Shown in pieces: positions 23,515 to 35,236 of a DNA stretch of 64,000 nt. Under the pieces are notes generated by a model. That model ran no database searches. It saw only the letters and a list, made by a program, of their open reading frames with translations, and was not told the DNA's origin. The first letter of the stretch is position 1, and every line of letters starts with the position of its first letter. The position numbers and the translations under genes are program-made. Origin of the DNA: Brachionus plicatilis (lineage: Eukaryota; Rotifera; Eurotatoria; Ploima; Brachionidae); NCBI GenBank assembly GCA_010279815.1, contig QEOQ01000451.1, positions 668,591-732,590 on the forward strand, given 5' to 3'.

Positions 23515-25536
23515 TTATTTTGGTTTTCGAAATTTCCTTAAAAAAATCATAATCAAATAATTAATTAATTTCTTTGTTTAATCTAAATACTCCACTTACA
23601 TGAATAGCCGGAATTTTTTTAAGATATAAAAAACAAGTCGTATGATAAAAGGCCACAAAATAGACACTGCAACAGTTTTCCAATCAATATTTCTAATCAT
23701 ATCTATCAGAAATCCGTAAGAATTATTTGAATTTCTTGTCCTATTTTGTGGAGATGAAACTACTGAAAAAGCTGAAGGCATTTGCTCATTTATCTGAAGT
23801 CCATTTTCGTATTTATTACTCTTAAAAAAAATAAACTTTAAACTTTTTCTTTTTTTTGTAAAATTTACTTGAAGAGAAAGAACCGAAGATTCCAAATAGC
23901 TTAACCGAGTCAAAACATTACTAGTATCCTGCTGAAGGCGAAGGAGTATTAGGAGTATTTGTCTGTTTGTGTCTTGAGCGAGAAAGTTCTCATTTCCTTG
24001 TCCTCCTCCACCCATTCCACCACCTGCTCCATGATTATGACTCGAACTTTGACCGTATCTGTTTTGACCGTGTCCCATTGATTGACTTGAACCGGGCCTC
24101 GAATATCTGCTTTGATTTTGGGAATTAAATGGCAGATTTCCTGGAGGACTATTCATTTCTCCACCAAATTTATGAATAATTGGACTAAATTTCGAGTCTG
24201 TTCCGAATGCAAAATTTGAATTATTATTCATCACATGATTCACTTCAAGGTTTGAATGATTTGAGCTCAAACTTTGATCAAATTTTTCGTGGCCATTAAA
24301 TCCTTTTCCGTTCAATTTATCCGAAACTTTATTATAATTATAATCTCTATTATTAATCTGTTCTAAATCTGATTTGTTTTCATTTTTTTGTTTCTGAATT
24401 ATGATTTCCTTTAAAATGTAAGTTTTAAAAAATTTTTCTAAAAATTAAAAATTAAATGATAATACATTTTTTTTCTTGAAACATGAAAAAGGTCAAAAAA
24501 AATTTTTTACCTGTTCATTAATGTAATCTGATGTATCACAAAAGTCCTCATCATCATCTTCTATTTGAAAAAAAATTATTCAAAATTTCTAAAGATCAAT
24601 CATTTAAGAAATGATTTTAAATTTAAACAATTTTTAAATTGTTAGAATTTATTAAAAAAATAATTCAAAAAAATACCTGAAGTAATTTCATTTGTCTGAA
24701 AATTGTCTGAAATTCCGTTCAATTTTTTTTCAACTGTGACTTTACCATTTGTAATGCCATTTTCATTGGAGTTTTTATTTTCATAGTTTTTTTTCAAAAT
24801 AGCATGGTTATTTACCATCGATAGGCCATTAATTTGTTCTTTCGTGGAACTTGCATTTATTCCATTGCTAACTGAGTCAAATGATGTTGTTTTTTTCAGA
24901 GCATAATTTTTGTTCTCTATAACAGTTTTCTTTTCGTCATCATTTTCATCTACATCATTTTGATTTGTATCAACAGCCTGATTTTTTTCATCAACAAATT
25001 CGTAGAATGGTCCAATAATGTTGATCAACTTTTGAACAAATTCATTATGAGGCATTGTTTCAATAATTTTCTTAATTTCATCTATATATCCTTGCATTGC
25101 CTGCTCTTTATTCAAATCCCTAACTGAATACCATGCGTCATATTTGGCTCGTTCAACCACCTTAAAAATTCCAGGTCTGGATGTTTTGCAAGGACCCACG
25201 GTAGCTTGTTTGAAATAACCATAGAATTTGAGAAGCATTTCGTTAGAGGGTTGAAATGATCCTAAAAATTTAAAAAAAAATTTATTTATTAAAAGCTACT
25301 AAAGTTATTAAAATTTTTATTTAATTTTTAAAAATACCATTTTTAGGTAAACTTTGAATAGTTTCACATGCTGCTCTAAATTGTTCTTCAAGGTTCTTGG
25401 GATAAATCTGAGTTGAGCTAATGGTCGAACCAGCATGATCAAAGCCGTTGGTAAATGAATTGATTTCATGTTGCGTATTTAATTTAGAATTTTTGAACAT
25501 ATTTTCATTGTTAATTACGGCCTGAATTGTTGACAT
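23515..25536 (-). CDS. ACBD5: Acyl-CoA-binding domain protein 5, tail-anchored
   Basis: Exons 25338-25536, 24677-25261, 24511-24560, 23869-24408, 23600-23820 and 23515-23536 give 539 codons (538 residues; human ACBD5 534). ACBD5 is a peroxisomal tail-anchored acyl-CoA-binding protein that tethers peroxisomes to the ER. The ACBP domain is clear (RAACETIQSLPKNGSFQP, then LLKFYGYFKQATVGPCKTSR, VERAKYDAWYSV). A small exon encodes EDDDEDFCDTSDYINEQ, an acidic tract plus a FFAT-like VAP-binding core, matching where vertebrate ACBD5 has one. Next come a Gly/Ser/Asn-rich linker, a coiled coil (ILLILLRLQQDTSNVLTRLS) and a C-terminal membrane segment. The final intron is optional: reading through stops at 23596 after RLFM, while splicing adds KFRKPK. 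ACBD4 is the vertebrate sister gene and cannot be excluded as the name. Confidence 0.9.
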
Positions 25537-27504
25537 TTTAATTTAAGATGATGAGTTTGAAGGTTCAAAACGAGACGCAAAAAAATGATTAAAAGAAGCA
25601 AAAATATCTATTTTATGACTATATCTGATCAAAATTCAAGAAAATATTCATAGGAACATAATTTGATCTAAAAAATTTGTGAATTCATTTTAAGCTTTTT
25701 TAATAAATTAATGATTATATTAAAATATTATAATGTATGTGAATTTTTAAATTGAAATTAAATATTGTAGCTAAAATTTAAAAATATGCTCTTGAAAATG
25801 GATTTTATTTGATTTTATTTGATTTAATCATTTGATACATATTTAATAAAAAAGGTCAAACAATCCAAAAAGCTCAATTTGTCACATAATTTATCATTTA
25901 AATCAAATTAAGTCAATCACATAATGTCAATTTTTTTAAATTATTATTATGTGTCTCAAATTGTAAATGAATTTCATCCTTTTTAATTCATTTTTTTTTA
26001 TTTTATTTTTAAGTTAATTCAATAAATTAATTGAAATGAAATGAATTTAAATGTCCTTGTAATTAGCTAATGTTTTAAGACATGTCTTAAAAAATGTTTC
26101 ATCATTTCAATAATTTTTGAACAGAAAAAAAAATATCTAAATGAAAACAAACAAAGATAAAAAAAATTGGTTCACGTGAATTTTTGAGAAGAAAGTTCTT
26201 AGAAACATCAAATTGATATGATTTATGAAAATTTGAAATTTTTTGTATTTTACGGTTGAATTTTGAAACAATTAATTTTAATCTTTAAAGATTTTATTTC
26301 TTTTTATAACTATAAATGGCAAATTGAAGTTTCAGATCAAATTTTAAGATCAAACCGATCATTTAAAATTTTAAAGCTTAAATAATCTAATGATTTTAAT
26401 AATTTTTAAGAAATAAATACTAAACATTACTAGACATGTTATGTCTAATAATGGTTCATTATCAAATTAACATCAAAATGATTGATCTCTAATTTATTTA
26501 ACAAAAACAATCAATAATTTAAATAATTCAAGTTAAGTTAATTCACAAATTCAAATTTATAACTTTTATATCCATTCATTCAAACTGAAATAATTTTATT
26601 TTTCTACTTCAATAAATTTTAAATTTTAAAATAGTTAATTTTTTTGACTTTAAAAGTAAATTTACATTCAAATCAATTAAAATATTTAAAACTTTTAAAG
26701 TTCAATAAAAAGGGACATTTTAAAATTTAAATATGAAAATAAACTTGATATGACATGTCAAGTAATTGCTTTGGAAAAAAATTATTTTTTCTCTATTATT
26801 AAAAAAAATGTTACAATTTATATTTTGATCTTTTGATCTTGATCTCAAACTTCAATTTGCCCTAAAAATCAGTATTTATTTTTAACAAAATATTAAGCAA
26901 ATAAAATTAATCTAAAATAAAAAGAGACAAATTTTTAATTATACGTAGAAATTAGAAAAAATTTAATTTTGATTTATGCAAACCAATATGTAGATAATTT
27001 TTCAGTTATAAATCAAAATTTTTAATTTTTATAAGTCAATTATCGAATATTTTAAATATTCTGATTTAAAAAAATTTAAACTTTAACAACAAAATATTCC
27101 CTTGCAAAATTAAGGTAACATATTGAATTTATTTCAAATATATATTTTTAGTTATGATTCATATAAATTAAATATTGCTTAACAACACAATTTTTCATGT
27201 TATATTATGTTAGATTTATTCAATCAGTACAATTTTTTAAAATTAAAATAAAAATCAATTAAAATCAGATATTTTCAGTCAAAAAGTGTAGTTTTTAAGT
27301 GCACATAAGTGCATGTCACTCAAACTGACACAATAATTTATTTTGATTAATACAAAAGTATTTTTTCGCAATCTGCAAACCATATTTAACCAGGTTTTAT
27401 GCATGATTTAACTGATTACCAGGAATAATATTCAATGATTTACATATTTTGCAATTAGTCCCGATTTGGAATGAAATTTAAGTGAGAATTAAACCGTTCA
27501 GCAG
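25537..27504. other. Intergenic, nothing recognised
   Basis: About 2 kb of AT-rich DNA upstream of ACBD5, without coding or RNA-gene signals that I can support. Confidence 0.45.
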
Positions 27505-27637
27505 CAGAATTGAGCCGTTCAGCTTGACTTGGACTTTTTCTAAAAAAAAATTTTTAAGTCATCGACTTTGACTTAAAAAAAAAATTTAAGTCAAGTCATT
27601 AACTTGACTTAAGACTTGTGACTTAAAATCAACTCTG
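27505..27637 (+). mobile_element. hAT-like MITE, CAGAGTTG family, diverged copy
   Basis: Runs from CAGAATTGAGCC to AAAATCAACTCTG with internal GACTTGGACTTTTTC, AAGTCAAGTC and AAGACTTGTGACTT blocks as in the intact copy at 49504. No clean 8-bp duplication flanks it. Confidence 0.5.
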
Positions 27638-27689
27638 GTATTTTTATGTATGACGAGATAAACGTATGAAAAAAACTTGTGCATCTAAA

Positions 27690-27990
27690 ATTTTGTGCAG
27701 TACTGTTTAATTGAGCCAGACATACATTTATTAAAAATAATATTTAACAAAGTTGGAGCTTCGTGTTCTGGTGCATAACCATAAAACATTTACTATTTTG
27801 ATGTTTCTCTCAACAAGACCGAAACCCAAACTTGACTACTTTAAATTTTTTCGTTTACTATGCTTTAATTAAGCGTACAAGGATTCGTCAATTCCTACAA
27901 TTTGCCTATCCCACCGAGTTTAATATTCACTTAATCTAAACCAAAGCTACACATCTCTCTAAGTCTGTAAAATAAACTACATATCATTTC
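27690..27990 (-). pseudogene. Merlin (ISXO2/IS1595-like) DDE transposase relic
   Basis: Reading the minus strand across stops and frame changes gives LREMCS, then NIKLGGIGK, IVGIDESLYA, LKHSKRKN, LGFGLVERNIKIVN, and in another frame YAPEHEAPTLLNIIFNKCMSGS. The order matches the ISXO2-like transposase pattern known from the family: a 'RDVC' helix, 'IGG-x-GKIVEIDESLF' with the first catalytic Asp, 'WVFGxVER', then the 'RTAxTLLPII...GS' block. Several stops make it inactive. A short frame upstream (about 28070-28184, minus) may be the degraded N-terminus. Confidence 0.7.
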
Positions 27991-28429
27991 TTCGCATACA
28001 TTTTGTTCAGAATTTAATTGGATCATACTTATAGATTTTGCTAGGAAAAGCTGACCTGTTCAACATTCAATTTAGCCAATAACAATAGCTGGAGATTTTT
28101 TAAAATGAGAAAAAAAATGCTCGTCGTAACCGTTTTGAATCTTCCGCACGACTTTTGATTTAGTTAATTCAGCTTTAGCCGTCATTTTTAGAAAAATTAA
28201 TAATAGAATGATTTAACAAAATTTTATTTTCAAATTTTAATTCTTCTTTTTTTCTAAGATTAAAAGTGTTCTTTATTTGCTTAGTAAATTTGCAAAATTT
28301 AAAAAACTAATTTTCAACGTACTTAACTAATTAAAAACTTACAGGGGAGACCCGAGTCTTAAAGGCACTGATAACTCATCAGATAATTGTTTATTGGTAC
28401 ATTGATGTGGTATAAAAAAATAATTTTTT

Positions 28430-28970
28430 TTAATTTAATTTAAATTTGTTTCCTTTCAAGTTTGATTCCAAATCTGATTTAGACTTTGGAATCTGTTGGC
28501 TCATATACAATGCAAGTATTCGCTCCTTTACACTTACCTTTGTTTCTAGTAGTATCTTGCCATTCGGCACTGAGTATACCACTTCTAGTCCCAAATCCTT
28601 TAATCTCTTTAAAGCCTCTCGTAGTACGAAGTCGTTGTTTATGTCAAACATTACTGATGATAGTTATCATCGCTGTTAAAGGCCAATTTCTACCATAAAC
28701 AAGTCGGTCAGCTCACCGTTTACTGGGGAAGCAGCCTTGATTAGACCCCGCAGCTTTTTTGATAGTTCATACTTCTCTAAAACCATAAAGAGACCATCGC
28801 TCCACCGAGTCATATGCTGCTTTAAGATCCACAAAGCACATATGCATTGGTAACTCTTGACTGAGAGTTATCTCCATGATGTTCCTTGGCGTGAAGATTT
28901 GATATGAACAGCCACTTTCTCTGCAAAAGCCTTTATGAATCTCAGAAAACTGGTGGTCCACTTAATTTTT
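28430..28970 (-). pseudogene. Non-LTR retrotransposon reverse-transcriptase relic
   Basis: Minus-strand frames include LPMHMCFVDLKAAYDSVERW, the RT motif around the first catalytic Asp ('FVDLKAAYDSV'), and downstream LKDLGLEVVYSVPNGKILLE, resembling the segment before the 'YADD' box in LINE-type RT. Stops and frame shifts separate the pieces. Confidence 0.65.
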
Positions 28971-29304
28971 CAATCTATCTAGGACGATTTAGGCCAGTAC
29001 TTACCTAGGTACACTTACTAAGCTGATCCCGCGATAGTTTTCGCAGTTGCTATGATTACTCTTCTTAATGCGGTAATAATTGGTTTTGATGAGCCTAGAT
29101 TTAAAAAAAACTGAATGAATCCGATTAAAGATTAAGCAGCAGAGTTGTTTAAAAGACACAACATTATTTCAAAGTCCGGTTTTTTTTTCTAAAAGTTTTC
29201 ACAAGAAAATGTGATCATTTGATCCGCTAACACCGAGTATCTATAATAATAATTTATAACAATAATCGCTACTAATTGATTTGGATGAAGTCCTGATGAT
29301 ATAA

Positions 29305-30180
29305 ATGGGTAATAAGGAATCTATCGCCAGTTTATTTATTTCCTTTTTTTTTATCGCCAGGAATCTATCGCTAAAAAATTCTATCACCAAAAATAAATTA
29401 CGAATTTATCGCCAGTTTTTTAAATGCCAATTTTGAAATAGGAATTTAAAGCAAAAAAAAATTTTAAGCAAAAACAAAAGATTGATTCTTATTTAAGAAA
29501 ATGGCAATAAAATAATTGGCATTACATTTTTGGCGATAGATTACTATAAATCTTTTTGTTATCTCGCTTCCACCAGTAACTATAATCGTAAATTGTGATC
29601 GGATGTGCATTTTTTTGTTCAGTTGTACCAAATATACTGGTAATAAAACTAACTTTATTATTTATTTTTAAAGAAAATTTTGTTTTTATGAATATTTCAA
29701 TAATTTTTAAAAATATATATCACATTTTCAATTGATTCAAAGTGCCGAAACTGAGTTAAGTAACCTAGATAATTTTTTTTTGTATAACAATATTCCGTTT
29801 CCGTTAAACGGTTATGTTTGCAAGATAGTTGAGTCAAGTTTGTTTTTTTTGAAGATAAATATAAATTGTTCAATTTTTTTCGGCAATCGGTTCCTATTTA
29901 AGAAAATGGCATTAGATCTTTATTTTGATTTTTGGCGATAGATTCTTATTTAAGAAAATGGCATTAGATCCTTATTTTTATTTTTGGCGATTGATTCTTA
30001 TTTTAAAAAATGGCATTAGATCCTCATTTTTATTTTTGGCGATTGATTCTTATTTAAGAAAATGGCATTAGATCCTTATTTTTATTTTTGTCGATTGGTT
30101 TTTTTTTAGAAAATGGCAATAAAATAATTGGCATTACATTTTTGGCGATAGAAAAAACTGGCGATAGATTACTATAAATG
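29305..30180. repeat. Repeat block with inverted CTATCGCCAGT ends
   Basis: Starts near AATCTATCGCCAGTTT (about 29315) and ends with ACTGGCGATAGATTACTATA (about 30150-30178), inverted copies of each other. A block AAATAATTGGCATTACATTT then GGCGATAG occurs at both about 29512 and 30116. The ORF-like stretches inside have no recognised family. Confidence 0.5.
29889..30118 (+). repeat. 52-bp tandem repeat array, about 4.4 units
   Basis: Units begin at 29889, 29941, 29993, 30045 and (partial) 30097, exactly 52 bases apart. Each contains AAGAAAATGGCATTAGATC and ends in a GGCGAT motif; they differ at a few positions. Confidence 0.85.
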
Positions 30181-30689
30181 CCTCAACTGATCAAGACAAT
30201 ATTAGGAAAAAAAATGTAAGAAATTTGAATTTTAGTGTAAAGAGATCAACTAAAAAGTCTTAATCAAATATCACTATTGAAAAGATCAATGAAGCGTCGA
30301 TTACAAATAATGTGACCGCAATCCCTAAAATAAGTAAGGCTAAACTCACTAATATTAATAATGATAAGATTCTAATGAACAAAGGCTATTTTAAAACGAC
30401 CCTAAGAAAAGAGAGTAAGAAAAATGGAACCTGCTTCTGACTAGGAGGCCATAAACAGAAGACGCCTTTCGGTCAAATAGTCACAAAAGACGCACGAGAA
30501 GCTAAAATCGTGATTCGTTCAAGCAAACTTACAAAGAAGTAGAAGAAAGCGAAGGTAAAAACTAAAAGAACCAACCAACCAATAAAAACTGCAAAAAGAA
30601 ACTTTTTAAATCGACCAACTTTTAAGAACAGTTTGGTTTTAATTTACCTAGTAGTATTCAACTTCTAAAAGAGTTAAGCTCAAAATTGT

Positions 30690-31290
30690 CCGGAGGTTGA
30701 AATAAAAATTAATCAGAGTGAAATGATCTTCCACTTTAATTTAAAAACTATATATCGTAAGGCTATAAATAAACATGGTAGGGGAATAGCTTTTTTAGTA
30801 AAAGAAGTAATTGAATTCAAAAAAGAATTTTCATTTGATAAGTTTTCTGCAGAACTTCTTTATATCAAGAAGAGCTTAAAAATACACAAAATTTTCTGTT
30901 TATAAGCTTTACGATCCAACAAATATTGAATTGCCTTTCGAACTTCTTACTTATTTAGAAAATTGCGGAGTCTTTTAATAGAAAGAAAAAATGATCCTGT
31001 CTATATTTTTACATTTCTAAAGATTTTGATAAAGTTTGGCACGATGGACTAATTTACAAGCTAATTAGAATTAATCTTCCTCCTTATCTTATTTATTGGA
31101 TAAGATTGTTTCTGTATCTTTCAGCATGTTTCTGCAAGATCTATTAGAGAAAATGTAAATGATCATCTAAATGATCAAAACTCTATTAAAGCAGGAGTTC
31201 AACAAAAAAAATTCCTCAAGGGTCAGTAATTAGCCCACTTCTTTTTAGCATTTTTATAAATGACATACCAAAAAGAAACAAAGAAAATTG
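30690..31290 (+). pseudogene. Truncated CR1/Jockey-type non-LTR element (endonuclease and RT pieces)
   Basis: About 30720-30900 reads INKHGRGIAFLVKEVIEFKK, resembling the APE-type endonuclease of non-LTR elements. About 31000-31285 reads KDFDKVWHDGLIYKLI, LPPYLIYWIRLFL, then GSVISPLLFSIFINDIPK, the RT fingers and palm blocks, in broken frames. The YADD region and 3' end are missing. Confidence 0.7.
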
Positions 31291-31475
31291 ACCACACTTC
31301 TTTGAGGAAATGAATTGGCTACTTTTTTTATTTTTAAAAGGTAGTTAATATGGCGGCCTAGTTAAAGTTAAATTCACTAAAATCAAAGTCCAAGTCTGGG
31401 CTTTAAAAAGAAAATAAAAATTTACAAGTCTTGACTTGGACTTGACATGAGATTTGTGGTTTTTAAACAACTCTC

Positions 31476-33083
31476 TTAAGCAATATTTGGAATCAATCAA
31501 TATGTAAAATCCTATAAGTCAAAAATCAAGAATTTATGAAAACTATCGTAGTTATAGTAATAAATAATATTTTTGTTAATTTTAGTGATAATGAAAATTG
31601 CCAAAATTTTATTTTTTTCGAAAAAATTCAAATCTTTTAATTTTTTCATCCAAAATTATCCTAATTAAGTTTCGTAAAAATAGTTATTTTTGGGTTAAAA
31701 ATGTAAAAATATGTAAATTTTGGTTAAAATTTATTTATAAAAAAAAACAACTAATTTTCATAACTTTTTATTATTATATTAATTGTATTTTAGGTAAATT
31801 GTCTTTTTTTCTCAAATTTTAGCTAAATAATAAATTTTAATTACTAGGCACGAGGGACTTATTCTTTGCAGAATTTCGTAAAGTAAAAGGTATTTTTAGG
31901 TAAAGTATCTAAAAATGGTTAATTTTGATTAAATTTTTTCCAATAGGATTTCACGAAATTTACGTGAATTTTCGTAAAATTTTGTCAAATTACGACAAAA
32001 TTTAATAAAAAAAATCATTTAGATTAAAATTTAAAAATTTATATAATATTTAATATAGATTTCAAATCACTACTATAAGAAATTAAAAAAACTACCCTAG
32101 AGACATTCAATGATATTGAAAAATATAAGCGATTTTTAGAAACTATTAAATTAATTAATATAAAAGCAATTCAAAATTTTCATAAACCCTTTTCTTAATT
32201 CAACACCAGAATTAGTAATAAATTTTTTTTATGTCAAAACCAGCTCGAACATTAAAGTTTTAGAATCAAATCAGTTCTTAAAACGGCTTACAAAATCGAA
32301 TCAGTTTATGAAACTGGTAAAACTTCAAGCCCATATTTTAAATTTTGCTTTAATTTTTATTATTTTAGGATGGTTGAAAATAAATTTCATAGAATCAAAG
32401 TATTTCATAATGGATTCCTAAGCAAAATACTCAAAATCTTCTGATCAAATGTAATTTCAAACGGAGAAATTTAAAGAAAAGTAAGCACTGAATCAAATTG
32501 AATCAGGATTCGCAGAAAACTTTTCAAGTTTCAACGGAATTTACAAAAAATGCCAAAAAACAGAGTTCTTAGAGTCGCTTTTAACAAATTTGAAGGAGAA
32601 GAAATTCAGGAAGAACAAAGATTATCAAGAGGAGAAAAGTTAAAAAAGAGCTAAGGACAGAAATAGACATTCAGGATAGATCATTAAAGAGAGGACGCTT
32701 CGAAAATTAAAAGAAAAGTAACATATTTTATTCAGTATAGAACATTGTGGAACTCTGCTAAATACTTTGTTTATTTTATATGATTTTACACGTATGCAAT
32801 TAAACTTTTATTAATAAATCTTTACAAATTTTTTTATTTAAGATTATATTGTAGAATATGCTGAATGTTTTTTGCCACTTTTTCGACAAATATACTTTTT
32901 TCAAAATAAAATAAATATTCTTAATTTTAAAAATTTTATTTTTTCGAAAACATGATATCCAAGAAATAAATGATATTTATTTTAAAACTCTTAATCCTTT
33001 GAAACCATAAATCAATCTTTAAATATAATATTTGTTAAGTTTTTATTTTATAGTCATATTTTTGAAATTAACAAATTTGAATT
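31476..33083. other. Intergenic, AT-rich
   Basis: About 1.6 kb. A short coding-like frame at about 32548-32655 (MPKNRVLRVAFNKFEGEEIQ and a lysine-rich end) has no recognised family and may be element debris. Otherwise nothing supported. Confidence 0.4.
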
Positions 33084-33523
33084 TTAATTTTGATCTTCGA
33101 TTAAATTTTTAATTCTTTCAATCAGCTCTCCTGAAGCAAATAAACCTGATAAAATATTTTTCATTTCATTTATGTAAGATTTCATTGCATCTTCTTTACT
33201 CAAATTTCCAAGTTCATTCCTATTTCAAAATCTTAAGTAAAATTTTAATACTAAAAGAATTATTACCAGGCGTTCCATTTGGCTCTTTCAACCAATTTAA
33301 AAATACTGGGCTGAGGAGTATCACATGGCCCTTCTGTTGCTTGTTTATAATAAGAATAGAATTTTAATTTATCATCATTTGTTAGCTTTATATCCCCTTT
33401 TTGAAAAAAAAATTTCTATTTATTTTTTTGTTGAGACAAAAATTAATATTTACCTTCTTTGGGCAAACTTTGAACAATTTGACACAATTCGTTAAATCGT
33501 TCTTCAAGAGTTAGAGAACTCAT
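33084..33523 (-). CDS. Acyl-CoA-binding protein (DBI-type), 3 exons
   Basis: Exons 33454-33523, 33267-33396 and 33084-33219 join to 112 codons (111 residues), about the size of a stand-alone ACBP. ACBPs bind long-chain acyl-CoA esters in the cytosol. Visible motifs: MSSLTLEERFNELCQIVQSL, LTNDDKLKFYSYYKQATEGP (the acyl-CoA contact helix 'YxxYKQATxG'), FKLVERAKWNAWNELG, then LSKEDAMKSYINEMKNIL. The intron after LPKE, in the glycine codon, is at the same place and phase as the first intron of ACBD5 at 25338, so the two look like paralogues. The C-terminus ends soon after the fourth helix, with no tail anchor. ACBD-type membership cannot be excluded. Confidence 0.88.
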
Positions 33524-35236
33524 ACTTATGCAATTATTAAGTTGCTCTATGATTGATTAAAATTTATATTTTTTCATAATTTTTTTTACTTTTTTTTGGA
33601 AATATCTTACAAACATATTTTTATACCGATTTAGTATATAATGTGACTTAAATTTTCAATTTGAAAATGCATAAACTAGCTAGCTCTAGTTCATGCCATC
33701 GACTTTACATTTTATATTGTCTTAATTAGAACTTTGCTTAAGACCATTATTATTCTCATAAGAGACAAAGAAAAAATCGTTAGCATGCTATTTTTTATTT
33801 TTAAATTTTTAGAATAAGATTTTCTAAGACAGAATAAAAGAAATTTCATTTGTATTTTATTTCATTGGAATACAAAAATTTCAGGTGAATTATTATATAA
33901 AGATTACATAATTATTTACGAAAATTAAATTTCAAAAAATCTTTTGTAGTCATGAAAAAAAATCAATAATTTTCTAAACAAATTAACTAAAGCTAGTAAT
34001 CTAGAGGCTGTATTGAAAAACTTTTTGTTATTAATTATAAAATTAAATTTTTCCAAAATAAAAAATTGAAAAGCTATTAATTGGATTAATAAAGAAATTT
34101 AAACCATTTTTTTTTAGATAAAATAAAAAATAATGATTTCATTTTTCAAAAATTTGTTTGAAAATTTTGAAGTCTTATTACTCTAGAATGAATCATTAAT
34201 TTGAAAAAAAAAACTTTTGTTTTAGTCAATTAAGTAAAACAGAAAATTTTGGAAACTAGTACACACATTAATCGCTAGTAATTAATCCTTAGAACTTAAA
34301 GTTAACTCTAAAAAATTTTTGATTTAGGATTTGCATTATCCAATTTGTTTTTTTTAATTGATATTATTCATATTTTATTATTAATTTTAATTATGGCAGT
34401 TTAAAATTTTAAATACTGATAATTCTTAAGTGAAAAATTATTAATAAAATTATTTTTTTCAATTCAAAATATTTTATATGTAGGTTATTTATTGTATTCG
34501 ATTAGACAGAAACATTTTTCCATTTTTAGTTAATATGCCTCAGCTTTAAAAGAATAGAGTTTTACTTTAAAATCATGTTTTTTCTAAATTTGATTAACAG
34601 ATAATTTTGGAGACATATTTTTATGATTTATGAATTTTTAGGATGAGAAATAAATTTTTTTTTTAAAAAATAAATATTTAAATATATACATATTATAAAT
34701 TTAAAAAAAGTCAGATTTTTCAATCATAAATCTAAAAAGTAAAGAGAACATAAAAAACTCGTTTATTTAACAAAATTTTCATTGAGCAAAAATTTTATTA
34801 CTGTAACAATTCCAAATTGTTTTTTGAAATTTATGTAAATTTGTGTTATGAAATTCGGGAAAAAAGCTCAGCATAATTATTTATTTTCAGTTAAAAATTT
34901 CTGGTTTTTCGTATGAAAAAATTTAAAATTATTAAAGCTTAAGACATTTAATTTTTTTTTCAATTGTTAGAAAATATTTCAATACTGTTTGTTCTGGACA
35001 GTTAATTTAAAATGTAATAATAACAACAGTAAATAATAATCGTTTCATTTTTAAATGTAAGAAAAAAATATGAAGACAAAATATATATAATTTAGCTAAA
35101 ATAGCTATTTTGTGATTATCAAAGGCTTTTTGGAAAAAAAATTGAAAATTAAGATAAAAATTAAATTTTTTCACTGATAAAAATAAAACATAAATTTTAG
35201 ATATTAGAATTTGTTGGAAAATATGTAAAATTTAAA
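33524..35236. other. Intergenic between ACBP and GT31 copy 2
   Basis: About 1.7 kb of AT-rich sequence; divergent promoters of both genes must lie here. Nothing else recognised. Confidence 0.45.

Larger units (their letters stand above)
29140..31475. mobile_element. hAT-like MITE split by a nested ~2.2-kb insertion
   Basis: The left end CAGAGTTGTTTAAAAGACAC at 29140 and the right end TTTTTAAACAACTCTC at 31475 are the two termini of the CAGAGTTG MITE family in correct orientation. They are flanked by TTAAGCAG (29132-29139) and TTAAGCAA (31476-31483), a 7/8 target duplication. Inside, TCAAAGTCC occurs at 29169-29177 and again at 31383-31391, consistent with a second insertion that split the small element. 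The insert carries tandem repeats and a truncated non-LTR element. Confidence 0.55.

Noticed and set aside
29889..30118. CRISPR-like array
   Set aside because: The units are head-to-tail tandem repeats without unique spacers, and the genome is eukaryotic.
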